From Thermoanaerobaculia bacterium (GTDB taxonomy: Bacteria > Acidobacteriota > Thermoanaerobaculia > Multivoradales > J023): a stretch of 64,000 bases of DNA. Position numbers and translations under genes: made by a program. This document shows positions 50,652 through 60,303 of this stretch, in pieces (position 1 is the stretch's first letter; every line of letters begins with the position of its first letter). Below the pieces are notes generated by a model. That model saw only the letters and a list, made by a program, of their open reading frames with translations, searched no databases and was not told the origin of the DNA. Location: NCBI GenBank assembly GCA_030431255.1, contig JAUIJL010000031.1, positions 44,632 to 108,631 of the forward strand. The letters run 5' to 3'.

Positions 50652-52133
50652 TCATGGTGTCGATGGGTCCTGGGCCGCCCGGTCTTGCGCAGCCCGATTT
50701 CGCGCTGCCCGGTTTTGCAGGGCTCGCTCTTGCCGCCGCCAATAGTGGAAGGGCAACACCGCCAAGCCGAATACGAAAGACATGGCGGCCACCCGCATGC
50801 CCGCGTGGGTCATGCTGACCAAAGCCCAGGACGCCATGCCCGCCACCCAGCCCTTCGCCAAAGCCGTAGGAGCCAGCTTATAGGCCTGCAAAGCGATCAG
50901 GATCAACACGAAGAGCGCGGCCACACCGAAGACACCGTGCTCCGCCAACAATCGGGTGAATTCCGTGTGGGCGGCCACCCTTACCAAGCTCCCTGCGCGG
51001 CGTTGGTATCTGGACTGGCCGGGTCCGACCCCCAACAACATATGTTCCTTGAACAGCTGAAGGTCCGCCTCGGCGAGAGTCTGCCGACCGGTGGTGTCGA
51101 GGCTGGTGAATCGCTCCGTGACCTTTCCTCCGGTCCACTCCGTCAGCTGCGGCAGAAGAATAAACACGCCGACCGCCGTGGCCGCGACCATCACCGCAAT
51201 GAAGCTCTGGCGAATCCTCCGGTTCTGCAAGTTGTGCATGCCCAACAACGCCAATGCGATGGTCGCGTTGAACAATCCGCCCCGGCTGAAGGTCAGCACC
51301 GCCTGAAAGCTCAAGACCGCCGCCAAGCCCAAATACGCCAGACGCAACAGATGATTGGGGGCCTGGGTGGCCAGCACGAGAGAAATCACCACCCCGAGCC
51401 CGAGGACGGTGGAGACCTGATTGGGCCCAAAACCCCCGCTGGCCACGAAGTTGGCGGCATTGGCAAAATTCAGCCTCGTGGCGGTCAACGTGGAGTACAA
51501 AGCCAAGGTAAATGCGCTGACGATCGGCATCAACATCCACACCAGGAGCTTTGAAATATTCAAACGTTTGCCGGTGTAGCCGGAAAGAAATACCACCGCC
51601 AAGGCCAGCGAAAACGGTCCGGAAAGATTGAAGCTCAAGTCCTGGCGCAAGGCGTTGGTTAAACCCTGGGCTCCCACCGCGAGCGCCACAGAAGGCATGA
51701 GCAAAGCAAAGTAGAGCAATCCCCAGGCGGACAATCCCAAGCGACCTTTTTGGTTGACGAGAATCAAACCCATCACGGCCACCACCGCGTATTTGCCGAA
51801 TTCCCAAAACACCATCGATTTGGTCATACGCCAGAGCACGTCCGCGGTGGCGATATAACCACAGGCGTAAATCGCCAGGTCGTGGGTCTTCCGGCTACCC
51901 GCCAGCTTCACCGCAATCAACAGGCTCCCGATCGCGTGCACGGTGGCCACGGCCCGGAAGCTGTCCATGACCAAAGCCAAAAGCATGTGGAAGAGCAGCA
52001 GCGCTCCCAGATTGAATACGGTGTAGAAGGCAATATCCCGAGATGCGCCGGGCTGAAAGCGAGCGCGAGCCCAGGGCTGGGCCGAGCCGTGGCTTAAGGG
52101 CGGGCTGAGGGGCGGATCGGTAGCCGTCGACAT
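50652..52133 (-). CDS. O-antigen-ligase/Wzy-like polytopic membrane protein
   Basis: 493 residues from ATG 52133; a TTG at 52151 overlapping the previous gene is possible. About 11-12 transmembrane helices. The Wzy_C/WaaL-type features are AVLTFSRGGLFNATIALALL, the large periplasmic loop with TGRQTLAEADLQLFKEHMLL and GVGPGQSRYQ, and VRVAAHTEFTRLLAEHGVFG, whose His is conserved in ligases. It either polymerises undecaprenyl-linked repeats or joins them to an acceptor on the periplasmic side. The C-terminal tail ends in NRAA-type 5-residue repeats. It is in the middle of the glycosyltransferase operon. Confidence 0.85.
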   Translation of the reverse strand: MSTATDPPLSPPLSHGSAQPWARARFQPGASRDIAFYTVFNLGALLLFHMLLALVMDSFRAVATVHAIGSLLIAVKLAGSRKTHDLAIYACGYIATADVLWRMTKSMVFWEFGKYAVVAVMGLILVNQKGRLGLSAWGLLYFALLMPSVALAVGAQGLTNALRQDLSFNLSGPFSLALAVVFLSGYTGKRLNISKLLVWMLMPIVSAFTLALYSTLTATRLNFANAANFVASGGFGPNQVSTVLGLGVVISLVLATQAPNHLLRLAYLGLAAVLSFQAVLTFSRGGLFNATIALALLGMHNLQNRRIRQSFIAVMVAATAVGVFILLPQLTEWTGGKVTERFTSLDTTGRQTLAEADLQLFKEHMLLGVGPGQSRYQRRAGSLVRVAAHTEFTRLLAEHGVFGVAALFVLILIALQAYKLAPTALAKGWVAGMASWALVSMTHAGMRVAAMSFVFGLAVLPFHYWRRQERALQNRAARNRAAQDRAAQDPSTP

Positions 52134-52140
52134 GGGGCGA

Positions 52141-53349
52141 TCATAAGTCAAGATCGGCGTCGGGTGCCGGCAGGTTTAGGCCCAGGCCCTGTTGAAAGAG
52201 CTCTCGAACCCGGTCGAGGTATTTCTCGTAGGTAAACGCTTCGGCGGCTTGGGCAGCCCGCGCGCTACGCTGCTTGAAGCGAGCTTTAGAGGATAAAAGA
52301 CCTTGGGCAGCAGCGGCGTAACCCTCGATATCGTCGACTTCGAAGGTCCAGCCGATGGTTTCGTCTCCGCCCAGCTCTTCCAAAGTCGAGGCGATGCTCG
52401 ACACCCGGCTGACCAATGCCAAAGCGCCGTGGGCCATGGCCTCGGAGAGCACCTTCGGCCAGCCCTCGCTGGCACTGGGCAAGAGGAGCCCGTGGGCTCC
52501 GGCATAACACCGATCCAGCTCCCGGCGGGTCAGCCATCCCCTGAATTCCACCCGATCGGCCACCCCGAGCTCCGACGCCAAGCCCTCGAGGTTTGCTCGG
52601 CCCGGGCCGTCGCCCGCCAGGATGAGACGCCCGTCGGTCCCTCGATGCCGCAACGAGGCGAGCACCCGCAAGGCCCGTGCGGCCCCCTTATGACCATCCA
52701 ACCGGCCGACGAAGAGCAGCTCCAACGGACCGTCGAGATTTTTTTCGAGCGACGCCCGCCGGGCGGTTTCCAACTCGGCACGGGTCAAGCACGGATTGTC
52801 GAAGGAATGGATGTGCTCGCCGTCATCGAACTTTCGACCATTTACGGTGACCACCATCGGCCCCGCCGACCCACGGCCGCGAGGCCTTTCCAGCCATCGG
52901 CGTTGCAATCGGTAGGAGCGAAAATCGTGATCGCCGGAGGGGTGCCAATTGCCGGCGTATTTAAACCACCAGGGTTTGGAGGGTGAGCACGCGCTGAACG
53001 CGGCCATGGACAAGATGGCGACGTTGGCCGGCGCCCGAACATGGACGGCATCGCATTCCCGATAGACCCGACGAAGCGCTCGATAGAAAGACGGGGCCTG
53101 GGACAAAACACTCAGCTTGGCCATCGGTCCCTGCCCGCCCGACGGAGACAGAGCTCGCACCTCGACACGGGACGAAGCGTAGGGCAGAGACGAAGCGGGC
53201 GCCGGCTCATCGTAAATCGGTGCCAAGTGGACGAGCCTCTCGAAAAGGCTCGACAAGCGATCGAGCTCGCGAACCGTCGCCCCCCAGCCCACCAAGGTGC
53301 CCTCGGCATCCAAATAGTGGGGAGTGTGAGACACCACCAGGAGCTTCAA
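52141..53349 (-). CDS. Glycosyltransferase, GT4 family
   Basis: 402 residues from TTG 53349, overlapping the previous stop (TTGA) with an AAGGGG-like site 7 nt upstream. GT-B: LLVVSHTPHYLDAEG, AVHVRAPANVAILSM, WWFKYAGNWHP, LELLFVGRLDGHKGAARALR, LILAGDGPGRANLEGLASEL, VEFRGWLTRRELDRCYAGAH, and donor motif PSASEGWPKVLSEAMAHGAL. It probably acts on the same lipid-linked oligosaccharide as the neighbours. The spacing to the ligase-like gene is 7 bp. Confidence 0.93.
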   Translation of the reverse strand: MKLLVVSHTPHYLDAEGTLVGWGATVRELDRLSSLFERLVHLAPIYDEPAPASSLPYASSRVEVRALSPSGGQGPMAKLSVLSQAPSFYRALRRVYRECDAVHVRAPANVAILSMAAFSACSPSKPWWFKYAGNWHPSGDHDFRSYRLQRRWLERPRGRGSAGPMVVTVNGRKFDDGEHIHSFDNPCLTRAELETARRASLEKNLDGPLELLFVGRLDGHKGAARALRVLASLRHRGTDGRLILAGDGPGRANLEGLASELGVADRVEFRGWLTRRELDRCYAGAHGLLLPSASEGWPKVLSEAMAHGALALVSRVSSIASTLEELGGDETIGWTFEVDDIEGYAAAAQGLLSSKARFKQRSARAAQAAEAFTYEKYLDRVRELFQQGLGLNLPAPDADLDL

Positions 53350-55028
53350 CCCTCATCCCCTTCGCCCTGGATTCCAACGGCTGTGCCATCGGCCAAAAAC
53401 GGAATGCGCGGGTAGCTCTCCAACATGGCCTCGGCCTGGGAAGAAGCTCGACGGATCCGCAATAGGGTGTCGGGCATCTGGATCCAGCCCACGGCCAGCT
53501 TGAGCAGCTTCCGAATCGACCCGCCCTCGCCTTTCAAGGTGCCGAACGCCCGCAGCACCTTGGCCTCCCGGACTTGCGCGGGGCTGGAGTAGCGCTCAGC
53601 CAAATACATCTCGGTGGCGCTGGGCAGGTGGCGAGCCGTCAAACGACGTCGACTGTCGGCAAAGGTCACCTTGCGCGCTCCATGTCGACGCAGCCCACCG
53701 GCCGGCGCTTTGTGATGCAGCACGGAAATCGACGGCTCCAGGACCATCAAACCACCCGCGAGATAAATCCGGGTGCCGAGGTCCGCGTCCGCCCGGGAGC
53801 CGTGGTCGAAGGCGAGGTCAAAGAGACCTGATCGATTGAGCACCTCCCGCCGGGCCATGCAATTGCAGGTCGGAAATACATCGCTCAAACGTCGGCGTCG
53901 GAATTCCTCCGGCAACGGCCCGGCTCCCACCTCTTCGGTCACGCCGCAGGACACGTCGGCCCTGAATCTCGCCAACACGGCCAAATGACGGGCGATCAAA
54001 TCCGGCTCAATCTCCACATCGTCGTCGAGGAACAACACATAGTCGGCGGTGATCGTGCGCAAGCCGGCGTTGCGAGCGGTGCTCTGCCCCGGCCGATCCT
54101 GCTCCAACACCCGCAGGGGCAGCCCGGTGGAGACGTCCTGCCATCGGCGCCGGCGAGAAGGATCCGTTTGGTCGATCACCACCACCTCCGTCGGCGAGAT
54201 CGTCTGCCGCTCCAGTTGCTCCACAACCACCGTCAGATAAGGATAACGATCCAAGGTGGGAATCAGCACCGCCACCGTCGGATTGGGTTCCAACGAAGTG
54301 CCCGGCACCGCGTCCTGGGAAGTGCCTGGCACCTCAACGGACGCCACCTCCGCGGGACGAATACCGCGGCTGCGCCACCAAGCCTTGACCAACTCCCAGC
54401 GGGAATCGAACCCGGTCAGAACCGCCCGATGCACCGCCCAGGTCGCCCAGAAGCTGCCGCGGGTGCGTCGCAAGAATCGGAGCTGATCGTCAAGGGCGGG
54501 CTTCGGTGCCGGGCCGTTCGACGTCGCGTCCGCCCGACGTCCGAGCAGCTCCGGGACGTGACGCAACAGGACCCCTCCTCGCCACCAGCGGAAACCCATC
54601 TCCAACGACGCGGCGTCCAGGTCTTCAAATCCGGGGTCGACCCCTCCCAGCCGCGACCAAAGATCCACCGGCACCACGGCCGCCCTGAGGCTCAATCGCC
54701 AAGAAGAGCACGACCGCTTCGAGCTCGGGTCGATCTGCAGCATCCAGGTGGGGTGCACGAAATCCAAGATCGACGGCCGGCCTCCCTGACCCAAACAAAG
54801 CCCCGCATGCCAAAGCTCACCGACTTGCTGGACGATCGACGACAGGTCTTCCGGTGGCGCGCCTAAGTCTTCATGCCAAAAGAGAAGGAAATCCGCCTCC
54901 TTCGTCGTCACACGATCGGCCGCCCGCCGCACCGACTGTGGGCTCGGCGCCACGCTTTCGGCGGGCCCCAAGGACCAATCTCGTGGTCCCTGACCCGAGG
55001 CGCTCAGCCAAATGAGAGCCGCGCGCAA
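53346..55028 (-). CDS. Glycosyltransferase, GT2 family, with N-terminal extra domain
   Basis: 560 residues from TTG 55028 (GGGAG 6 nt upstream); an ATG at 55055 overlaps the preceding gene by 26 bp. The C-terminal part (about 245-500) is GT2/GT-A: TVAVLIPTLDRYPYLTVVVE, VVVIDQTD, RNAGLRTITADYVLFLDDDV (DxD), FDLAFDHGSRADADLGTRIY (ED-like). The N-terminal 230 residues look like a second, degenerate GT-A-like domain (DFLLFWHEDLG, FEDLDAASLEMGFRWWRGG). The linker contains two VPGTS units encoded by GTGCCTGGCAC-type palindromes. It probably transfers a sugar in the glycan operon. Confidence 0.88.
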   Translation of the reverse strand: MRAALIWLSASGQGPRDWSLGPAESVAPSPQSVRRAADRVTTKEADFLLFWHEDLGAPPEDLSSIVQQVGELWHAGLCLGQGGRPSILDFVHPTWMLQIDPSSKRSCSSWRLSLRAAVVPVDLWSRLGGVDPGFEDLDAASLEMGFRWWRGGVLLRHVPELLGRRADATSNGPAPKPALDDQLRFLRRTRGSFWATWAVHRAVLTGFDSRWELVKAWWRSRGIRPAEVASVEVPGTSQDAVPGTSLEPNPTVAVLIPTLDRYPYLTVVVEQLERQTISPTEVVVIDQTDPSRRRRWQDVSTGLPLRVLEQDRPGQSTARNAGLRTITADYVLFLDDDVEIEPDLIARHLAVLARFRADVSCGVTEEVGAGPLPEEFRRRRLSDVFPTCNCMARREVLNRSGLFDLAFDHGSRADADLGTRIYLAGGLMVLEPSISVLHHKAPAGGLRRHGARKVTFADSRRRLTARHLPSATEMYLAERYSSPAQVREAKVLRAFGTLKGEGGSIRKLLKLAVGWIQMPDTLLRIRRASSQAEAMLESYPRIPFLADGTAVGIQGEGDEG

Positions 55029-55029
55029 C

Positions 55030-56262
55030 TCAGGCTCCCGTCGACGCCAGGACATCGCGGTAGAGTTGCTCGAAAGCCGTGATTTCCTGCTCGGGACGAA
55101 AATGCTCCATCACCCGCGAGCGCCCGGCTCGACCCATTCGACAGCGCAGCTCCGGATCCGCCGACAGCTGCTCCAGACGTTGGGCCAAGGCTCCTGGGTC
55201 GCGGCGGGCGACCACAAATCCCGTCACTCCATCTTCGACGTTCTCGCTCAGCCCGTCGGCATCGGTGGTCACCACCGGCAGCTCCATGGCTTGGGCTTCG
55301 AGCACCGCGTTGCAAAAACCTTCGGAGACCGCAGGGTGCAAGAAGACATCGGCCTGTTGGAAGTGCTCCAAAATCTCACCATGGGGACGCGACCCTACCA
55401 ATCGCACCGCTTGTTCTAACCCGAGCTCATGCCGGGCGTAAGCCAAGCTCTGCAGCTCGGTGCCGGCTCCGACCAGGGTGTAGCTCAAGGCCACCCCGTC
55501 GTCCACGAGCTGTTTGATCGCCCGCAAAGCGTAGTCGTAGCCCTTTTTCCATTCCAACCGGCCGACGCTGAGGATTCGCAGACTCGCTTCTCCGCCGCTC
55601 CCATCCCTTGGTGCGGGTTGAAAGCGGGAGCTGTCGACCGCCGGAGGAATCAACCGCGACAGCTTGTCGTTTCGATAGCCCCGAGATTCCGCTCGACTCA
55701 GGAGGTCTTGACCCAGGAAATGAAGACCGTCGGCTCCGGCCCAAACCGGTTGGTAATAATCGGGATCGTCCAAACCCACATAGTTGAGGTCGAAACCACG
55801 GAAGCTCACCACGATGCGAGCGTCGAGCAATGGACCGAGATCCATGCGTCGAGGGGCGAGGCTGCCGAACTCGAAGTGGATCAAGTCCGGCTGAATCGCC
55901 AGCAGAGGGGCGTCTAAGTAGAGCCGCTTCAACATCTCTGCCAAACCCTTGGACGAAAGCTTGCGACCGTGCCCAAAGGTTGCCAGAGGGCTCCCCAGCC
56001 AACGGATCACGGTTCTCGGCAAGTGCAGAGCGGCCCGGACCACCGACTGGGTCGACCCCACCTCATGCACCCGACGACGCAGCACCGAGCTCGCTGCCAA
56101 CGCCTCGGTCCGACGCCAGGCCCCACCGTCGAACCGCTGGCAAACCACATGCGCATCCCAGCCCCGCTCGATCAGGCCCAGCCACTGCCGAACGATGAAA
56201 GTCTCCGACAGCACCGGAAAAACCGGCACGATCAGGGCAACCCGTGGCGATAGGCGGCTCAC
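55030..56262 (-). CDS. Glycosyltransferase, GT4 family, first gene of glycan operon
   Basis: 410 residues. GT-B: VALIVPVFPVLSETFIVRQW (a start typical of colanic-acid WcaL-like enzymes), DLIHFEFGSLAPRRMD, ARIVVSFRGFDLN, LRILSVGRLEWKKGYDYALR, YTLVGAGTELQSLAY, VRLVGSRPHGEILEHFQQAD, and donor signature HPAVSEGFCNAVLEAQAMEL. The motif set resembles enzymes that use lipid-linked acceptors in exopolysaccharide pathways. Its stop lies 1 bp from the next start. The promoter of the operon should lie in the 95-bp gap 56263-56357, which also holds two 15-bp repeats (56322-56351). Confidence 0.92.
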   Translation of the reverse strand: MSRLSPRVALIVPVFPVLSETFIVRQWLGLIERGWDAHVVCQRFDGGAWRRTEALAASSVLRRRVHEVGSTQSVVRAALHLPRTVIRWLGSPLATFGHGRKLSSKGLAEMLKRLYLDAPLLAIQPDLIHFEFGSLAPRRMDLGPLLDARIVVSFRGFDLNYVGLDDPDYYQPVWAGADGLHFLGQDLLSRAESRGYRNDKLSRLIPPAVDSSRFQPAPRDGSGGEASLRILSVGRLEWKKGYDYALRAIKQLVDDGVALSYTLVGAGTELQSLAYARHELGLEQAVRLVGSRPHGEILEHFQQADVFLHPAVSEGFCNAVLEAQAMELPVVTTDADGLSENVEDGVTGFVVARRDPGALAQRLEQLSADPELRCRMGRAGRSRVMEHFRPEQEITAFEQLYRDVLASTGA

Positions 56263-56357
56263 GGCGGATTCACCTGGTGGGTTGGGTCACGACGGAGGAG
56301 GTTTAGGCGGTTGAGATGAAAGTGGAGATCTGGAAGGTGGAGGTCTGGAAGGTGGGC

Positions 56358-57050
56358 TCAGCCATCGGTCTCGTCGCCCGCAGCCTCTCCAGCCGTGTCC
56401 GGCACGCGGTCCAGCTGCAAAATCACCCGAATGGTGACGTCGTCGCCGAGCATGGCGCCCCCTTGGTCGAGGCTGCGATTCCAGGAGACGTCGAAATCCT
56501 TGCGGTTGATGACGAATTCCGTCTCAAAACCCGCCTTCGCCACCCCCGGGCCTAGCTCCATCACACCGAGCACGGTGATCGGAATCGTCAGCCGCTGGGT
56601 CTTGCCCCGCAGGGTGAAATCGCCCGTGACCTGAAGGGTGTCGCCCTCACCTTTTTTGACCGTGGTGCTGCGAAACGACATCTGCGGATGCTGCTCGACA
56701 AAGAAGAAGTCTTCGGAGCGCAAGTGCTGATCTCGGGTCGCCAGGTCGGTGTTGACGCTATCGACCTCGACCACCAGGTGCACGCTGCTGTTTTCCGGCT
56801 TCTCAGCGTCGTAGGTGACCTTGCCGTCGAAGCGGGTGAAGCGGCCGGGCACTTTATTGAAGAAGTGGCGCACCTCGAAGCCGACCATGGAATGGGCACG
56901 ATCGATGCTGTAGGTGTGAGGCTCCGCCATGGCTTGCCAAGCGCTCGGCACCATCTGAGGCGGCGTCAGCGGACCGAGCCAGGCCCCTGCCAGCCAAACC
57001 ATCAGGATCCACCGTGAGCCGAACCGCTTTTCTAGATTTTGGTTTTCCAT
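56358..57050 (-). CDS. YceI-family periplasmic lipid-binding protein
   Basis: 230 residues from ATG 57050 (AAGAGG 6 nt upstream; the longer frame to 57140 is dropped). Signal peptide with core [15 protein letters not shown]. The YceI lipocalin-like barrel follows: [112 protein letters not shown]. Such proteins bind polyisoprenoids or amphiphiles in the periplasm. The usual conserved R-H-x-x-S elements are intact. Probably unlinked to the aldehyde dehydrogenase gene, which diverges from it. Confidence 0.95.
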   Translation of the reverse strand: MENQNLEKRFGSRWILMVWLAGAWLGPLTPPQMVPSAWQAMAEPHTYSIDRAHSMVGFEVRHFFNKVPGRFTRFDGKVTYDAEKPENSSVHLVVEVDSVNTDLATRDQHLRSEDFFFVEQHPQMSFRSTTVKKGEGDTLQVTGDFTLRGKTQRLTIPITVLGVMELGPGVAKAGFETEFVINRKDFDVSWNRSLDQGGAMLGDDVTIRVILQLDRVPDTAGEAAGDETDG

Positions 57051-57279
57051 CCTCAGCCTCTTCGTTTTGCCGCCTGCAACTGGATCGCCCAGGACACCGC
57101 CGCCGACCTCCATTTTCTCGACCTCGGCGGATCCGGTCAACGGAGACCTGTCGGCTACGGCTCCAATGCCGATACACTGCCGTCCAGCACGCAGCTCCTA
57201 TCGCGCCCTCCGCCGCCAGCGCGCGCTCTCACCTCAAGGCACCTCCAATGACTCGCCCTTTATGGGCTGGAGAATCGAT

Positions 57280-58713
57280 ATGCAGACCGACGATCCGAGA
57301 ATCTTCGAGCACCTCTACATCGGAGGCCAATGGGTCCCCTCCGACGGATCGATCGGGCTGGAAGTCACCGAAAGCGCCACCGAGCAGATCATCGCGCGGA
57401 TTCCAGAGGGCACAGCCCGAGACGCCGATCGAGCGGTGGCGGCGGCCGGCAAGGCTTTTGATGCCTGGTCCCAAACCCCGGTGGCCGAGCGCAAGCAGGC
57501 GCTGATCGACTTGGCGGACGGCTTGGCGGCTCGTCAGGAGGAGATCGCTTTGGCGATTACTCGCGAGGTGGGCATGCCGAAAATGCTCTCCAAAGCGGTG
57601 CAGGTCGGTTTGCCGATCACCGTCCTGCGGGCCTATGCCGACCTGCTCGACACCTTCGATTTCGAGCAAGAGCACGGCACCTCGCTAGTGATCCGCGAGC
57701 CGATCGGCGTGGTCGCTTGCATCACTCCGTGGAATTACCCCCTGCACCAGATCATCGGCAAGGTGGCGCCGGCGTTGGCGGCGGGCTGCACGGTGGTGGT
57801 GAAACCCTCGGAAATCGCACCGATCAACGCCTTTCTGCTAGCGGAAGTGATCGACGACATCGGCTTGCCGCCGGGAGTTTTCAATCTGGTCACCGGCCTC
57901 GGGCCGGTGGTGGGCGAGGCACTGGCCGCCCACGAGCACGTGGACATGGTCTCGTTCACCGGCTCCACCCGCGCCGGAATCCGGGTCGCCGAGGTCGCCG
58001 CGGCCACCGTCAAACGGGTCACCCAAGAGCTCGGCGGCAAATCCGCCAACCTGGTGCTCGACGACGCCGACTTCCCCAAGGCCGTGCGCACCGGCGTCAA
58101 CAAATGCTTCTACAACTCCGGCCAAACTTGCTCCGCCTGGACCCGCATGTTGGTGCCCCGGGACCGCCAAGAAGAGGCCGTCGCCATCGCCAAGCAAACC
58201 GCCGAGCGCTTCGTGCTCGGCGACCCCACCGAGCCCCAAGCCAAGCTCGGCCCGCTGATCTCCGCCGTCCAACGGGATCGGGTCCAGGGCTACATCCGCA
58301 AAGGCATCGAGGAAGGTGCCACGTTGGTGACCGGCGGACCGGACCGACCCGACGGACTGGAAAAAGGCTACTTCGTGCGCCCCACCGTTTTCGCCGACGT
58401 GGACAACCAAATGACCATCGCCCGCGAGGAGATCTTCGGCCCCGTGTTGTCGATCATTCCCTTCGACACCGAAGACCAAGCGGTCGAAATCGCCAACGAC
58501 TCCCCCTACGGCCTGGCCGGCGGCGTCTGGTCCGCCGACCCGGAGAAGGCCAAACGCATCGCCCGTCGCCTACGCACCGGCCAGGTCGACATCAACGGCG
58601 GCCGCTACAACCCCATGGCCCCCTTCGGCGGTTATAAGCAATCGGGCAACGGCCGGGAATTCGGCCCCTGGGGTCTGGAGGAGTATTTGGAGGTGAAGTC
58701 GCTCCAGCTTTGA
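57280..58713 (+). CDS. NAD(P)-dependent aldehyde dehydrogenase
   Basis: 477 residues from ATG 57280 (GGAG 8 nt upstream), the usual family length; an ATG at 57262 is in frame. It oxidises an aldehyde to a carboxylate. Motifs: [43 protein letters not shown] (cofactor site), [13 protein letters not shown] (catalytic Glu), [13 protein letters not shown] (catalytic Cys), [13 protein letters not shown] and [20 protein letters not shown]. Closest by pattern to broad-specificity or betaine-aldehyde types; the substrate is not determined. The last 1 kb is extremely GC-rich in third positions. Confidence 0.95.
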   Translation: MQTDDPRIFEHLYIGGQWVPSDGSIGLEVTESATEQIIARIPEGTARDADRAVAAAGKAFDAWSQTPVAERKQALIDLADGLAARQEEIALAITREVGMPKMLSKAVQVGLPITVLRAYADLLDTFDFEQEHGTSLVIREPIGVVACITPWNYPLHQIIGKVAPALAAGCTVVVKPSEIAPINAFLLAEVIDDIGLPPGVFNLVTGLGPVVGEALAAHEHVDMVSFTGSTRAGIRVAEVAAATVKRVTQELGGKSANLVLDDADFPKAVRTGVNKCFYNSGQTCSAWTRMLVPRDRQEEAVAIAKQTAERFVLGDPTEPQAKLGPLISAVQRDRVQGYIRKGIEEGATLVTGGPDRPDGLEKGYFVRPTVFADVDNQMTIAREEIFGPVLSIIPFDTEDQAVEIANDSPYGLAGGVWSADPEKAKRIARRLRTGQVDINGGRYNPMAPFGGYKQSGNGREFGPWGLEEYLEVKSLQL

Positions 58714-58736
58714 GGGCCCGCTACGCCACTATGAAT

Positions 58737-60068
58737 TCACCCGTCTGCGAATCGCCGGGTCAAAGCTGAGAATTCCGGGCTGGATCGAAGGCCGTCCCAA
58801 TCCGGATCCTCGAGCACATGCTCGATCGGAACGGTGCCTGCTTCGAGACAATCTTCGAGGGAGGCCAAAGCCTGATCGTGGTCGCCGCGGAGGGCCAGCA
58901 GGCAAGCATATCCGTAGACTCGCTCCAGGGCTTCTCCCGTCCATCTCGGAATTTGATTCAGGAGCTCGTCGGCTTTTTCGAAGGCGGCGGCTCGCGCTTC
59001 GGACGGCTCGCCGGCTGCCGATACCGCCATCAGATGGCAGACCGCTTGGTTTTCGTAGGCCTTGGCCACTTGCTCCCGAATTTCCGGCTCCTCGCGGCCG
59101 GCAAAGCGCCTCGTCACCGTCTCGAAGGTGCCGAGAGCTTCTTCAGTCCGACCGCGCTCCCCCAGCTCGCCCCCTTTGTGGACCAGGGCTTTGGCGACCA
59201 GCTCCAGCAACACCGGATCCTCTTGATCACCGAAGCGCTCGATGACGCCGTCGAACGCGGCAAGGGCTTCGTCGGAGCGCCCGAGAGAAATCAGCGTCAC
59301 GCCTCGGTAGAAGAGTGCTTCTACCAGGGTCTCTTGAAGCTCGGGCGCTTCCGACCGATCGAAGCGTCCGATCAGCTCGTCGTAGGATGTAAGGGCTTCT
59401 TGGGGCTGGTCGAGACGACTCAGCAGCACGCCGCGGTTGTAGAGAGATTCGGCGATGATTAGCTGGAGCTCCGGTTCCGTCGATTCGCCGACCCGCTCGA
59501 TCAAGTCGTCATAGACCTCGAGCGCTTCCTCGGAATCGCCGAGACTGCCCAGGGTGACCCCCAGGTTGTAGAGAGCGTCCAAGAGCAGTCCTTGGACTTC
59601 CGGCTCCTCGTTACCCTCGAATCCCGAGATCAGCGCCTCATAGCATTCGAGACTTTCCTCGGCGCGGCCGAGGGTCCCCAAGGCGGCTCCTGCGTTGTAG
59701 AGAGCATAGGCCACTTTGCCCCGCAGCTCGGGCTCCTCACGCTTACCAAAGCGATCGAGCACGATTTGATAAAACTCTAAAGACTCCTCTAAGCTGCCGA
59801 GCTCCCCCAAGGTCGCGCCCTTGCCGACCAAAGCCTTGGCCACTTCCTGCTCAAAGGCCAGGTCTTGCCGCTCTCCGAAGCGCTCGATCAGCTCGTTGTA
59901 GTCGCGAAGCGCCTCCTCAGCTCGCCCCAGAGCCGCCAGGGTTGCACCCCGGTTGTAGAAGGCTCCGGCGACCAAGGCCTGGACCTCCGGCTCCTCGCGA
60001 TCACCGAAACGCTCGATCGCCGATCCGAATACCTCGATCGCATCCTCGGGCCGATCTTGATCCGACAT
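58737..60068 (-). CDS. Cytoplasmic TPR-repeat protein
   Basis: 443 residues, no signal peptide. It consists of about eight near-regular repeats of about 48-50 residues with the pattern FGxREEPELxxxVAxALYNxG, then LGxLGRAEESLxxYxxLIxR (for example ALYNAGAALGTLGRAEESLE and SLYNRGVLLSRLDQPQEALT). The helix-turn-helix pairs are TPR-like, with longer than usual 34-residue periods. The C-terminal 110 residues (RWTGEALERVYGYACLLALR; LEDPDWDGLRSSPEFSALTR) resemble the end of TPR proteins that follow kinases. It probably mediates protein-protein contacts. It converges with the dehydrogenase gene, 23 bp between stops. The 235-bp gap 60069-60303 upstream shows no gene. Confidence 0.85.
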   Translation of the reverse strand: MSDQDRPEDAIEVFGSAIERFGDREEPEVQALVAGAFYNRGATLAALGRAEEALRDYNELIERFGERQDLAFEQEVAKALVGKGATLGELGSLEESLEFYQIVLDRFGKREEPELRGKVAYALYNAGAALGTLGRAEESLECYEALISGFEGNEEPEVQGLLLDALYNLGVTLGSLGDSEEALEVYDDLIERVGESTEPELQLIIAESLYNRGVLLSRLDQPQEALTSYDELIGRFDRSEAPELQETLVEALFYRGVTLISLGRSDEALAAFDGVIERFGDQEDPVLLELVAKALVHKGGELGERGRTEEALGTFETVTRRFAGREEPEIREQVAKAYENQAVCHLMAVSAAGEPSEARAAAFEKADELLNQIPRWTGEALERVYGYACLLALRGDHDQALASLEDCLEAGTVPIEHVLEDPDWDGLRSSPEFSALTRRFADG

Positions 60069-60303
60069 TACCCGGGCTCCCCCTGATCAGGCTTTCTGCT
60101 CAAACCGCCACCGTTTTCCCGATGGTTGTCCACTGATTTTTCCCAGCTTATCGGTTTTGGGTGAGACCAGGTCATGGTCTGGTGTTTCGGTCATCGGCAG
60201 ATGGTAAATTCATAACATCCATTAAGCCGTGTTTCTTGAGAGAAAATTCAGGTTAAAGCGAATCTAGCTCTCCGAGGGGCACAACGAATGAGGAGAACAT
60301 CCT

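Noticed and set aside
54390..54420. tRNA-like T-loop word (GAATCGAACCC)
   Set aside because: It is inside the GT2 coding frame, and no acceptor stem, D-arm or anticodon arm can be built around it.
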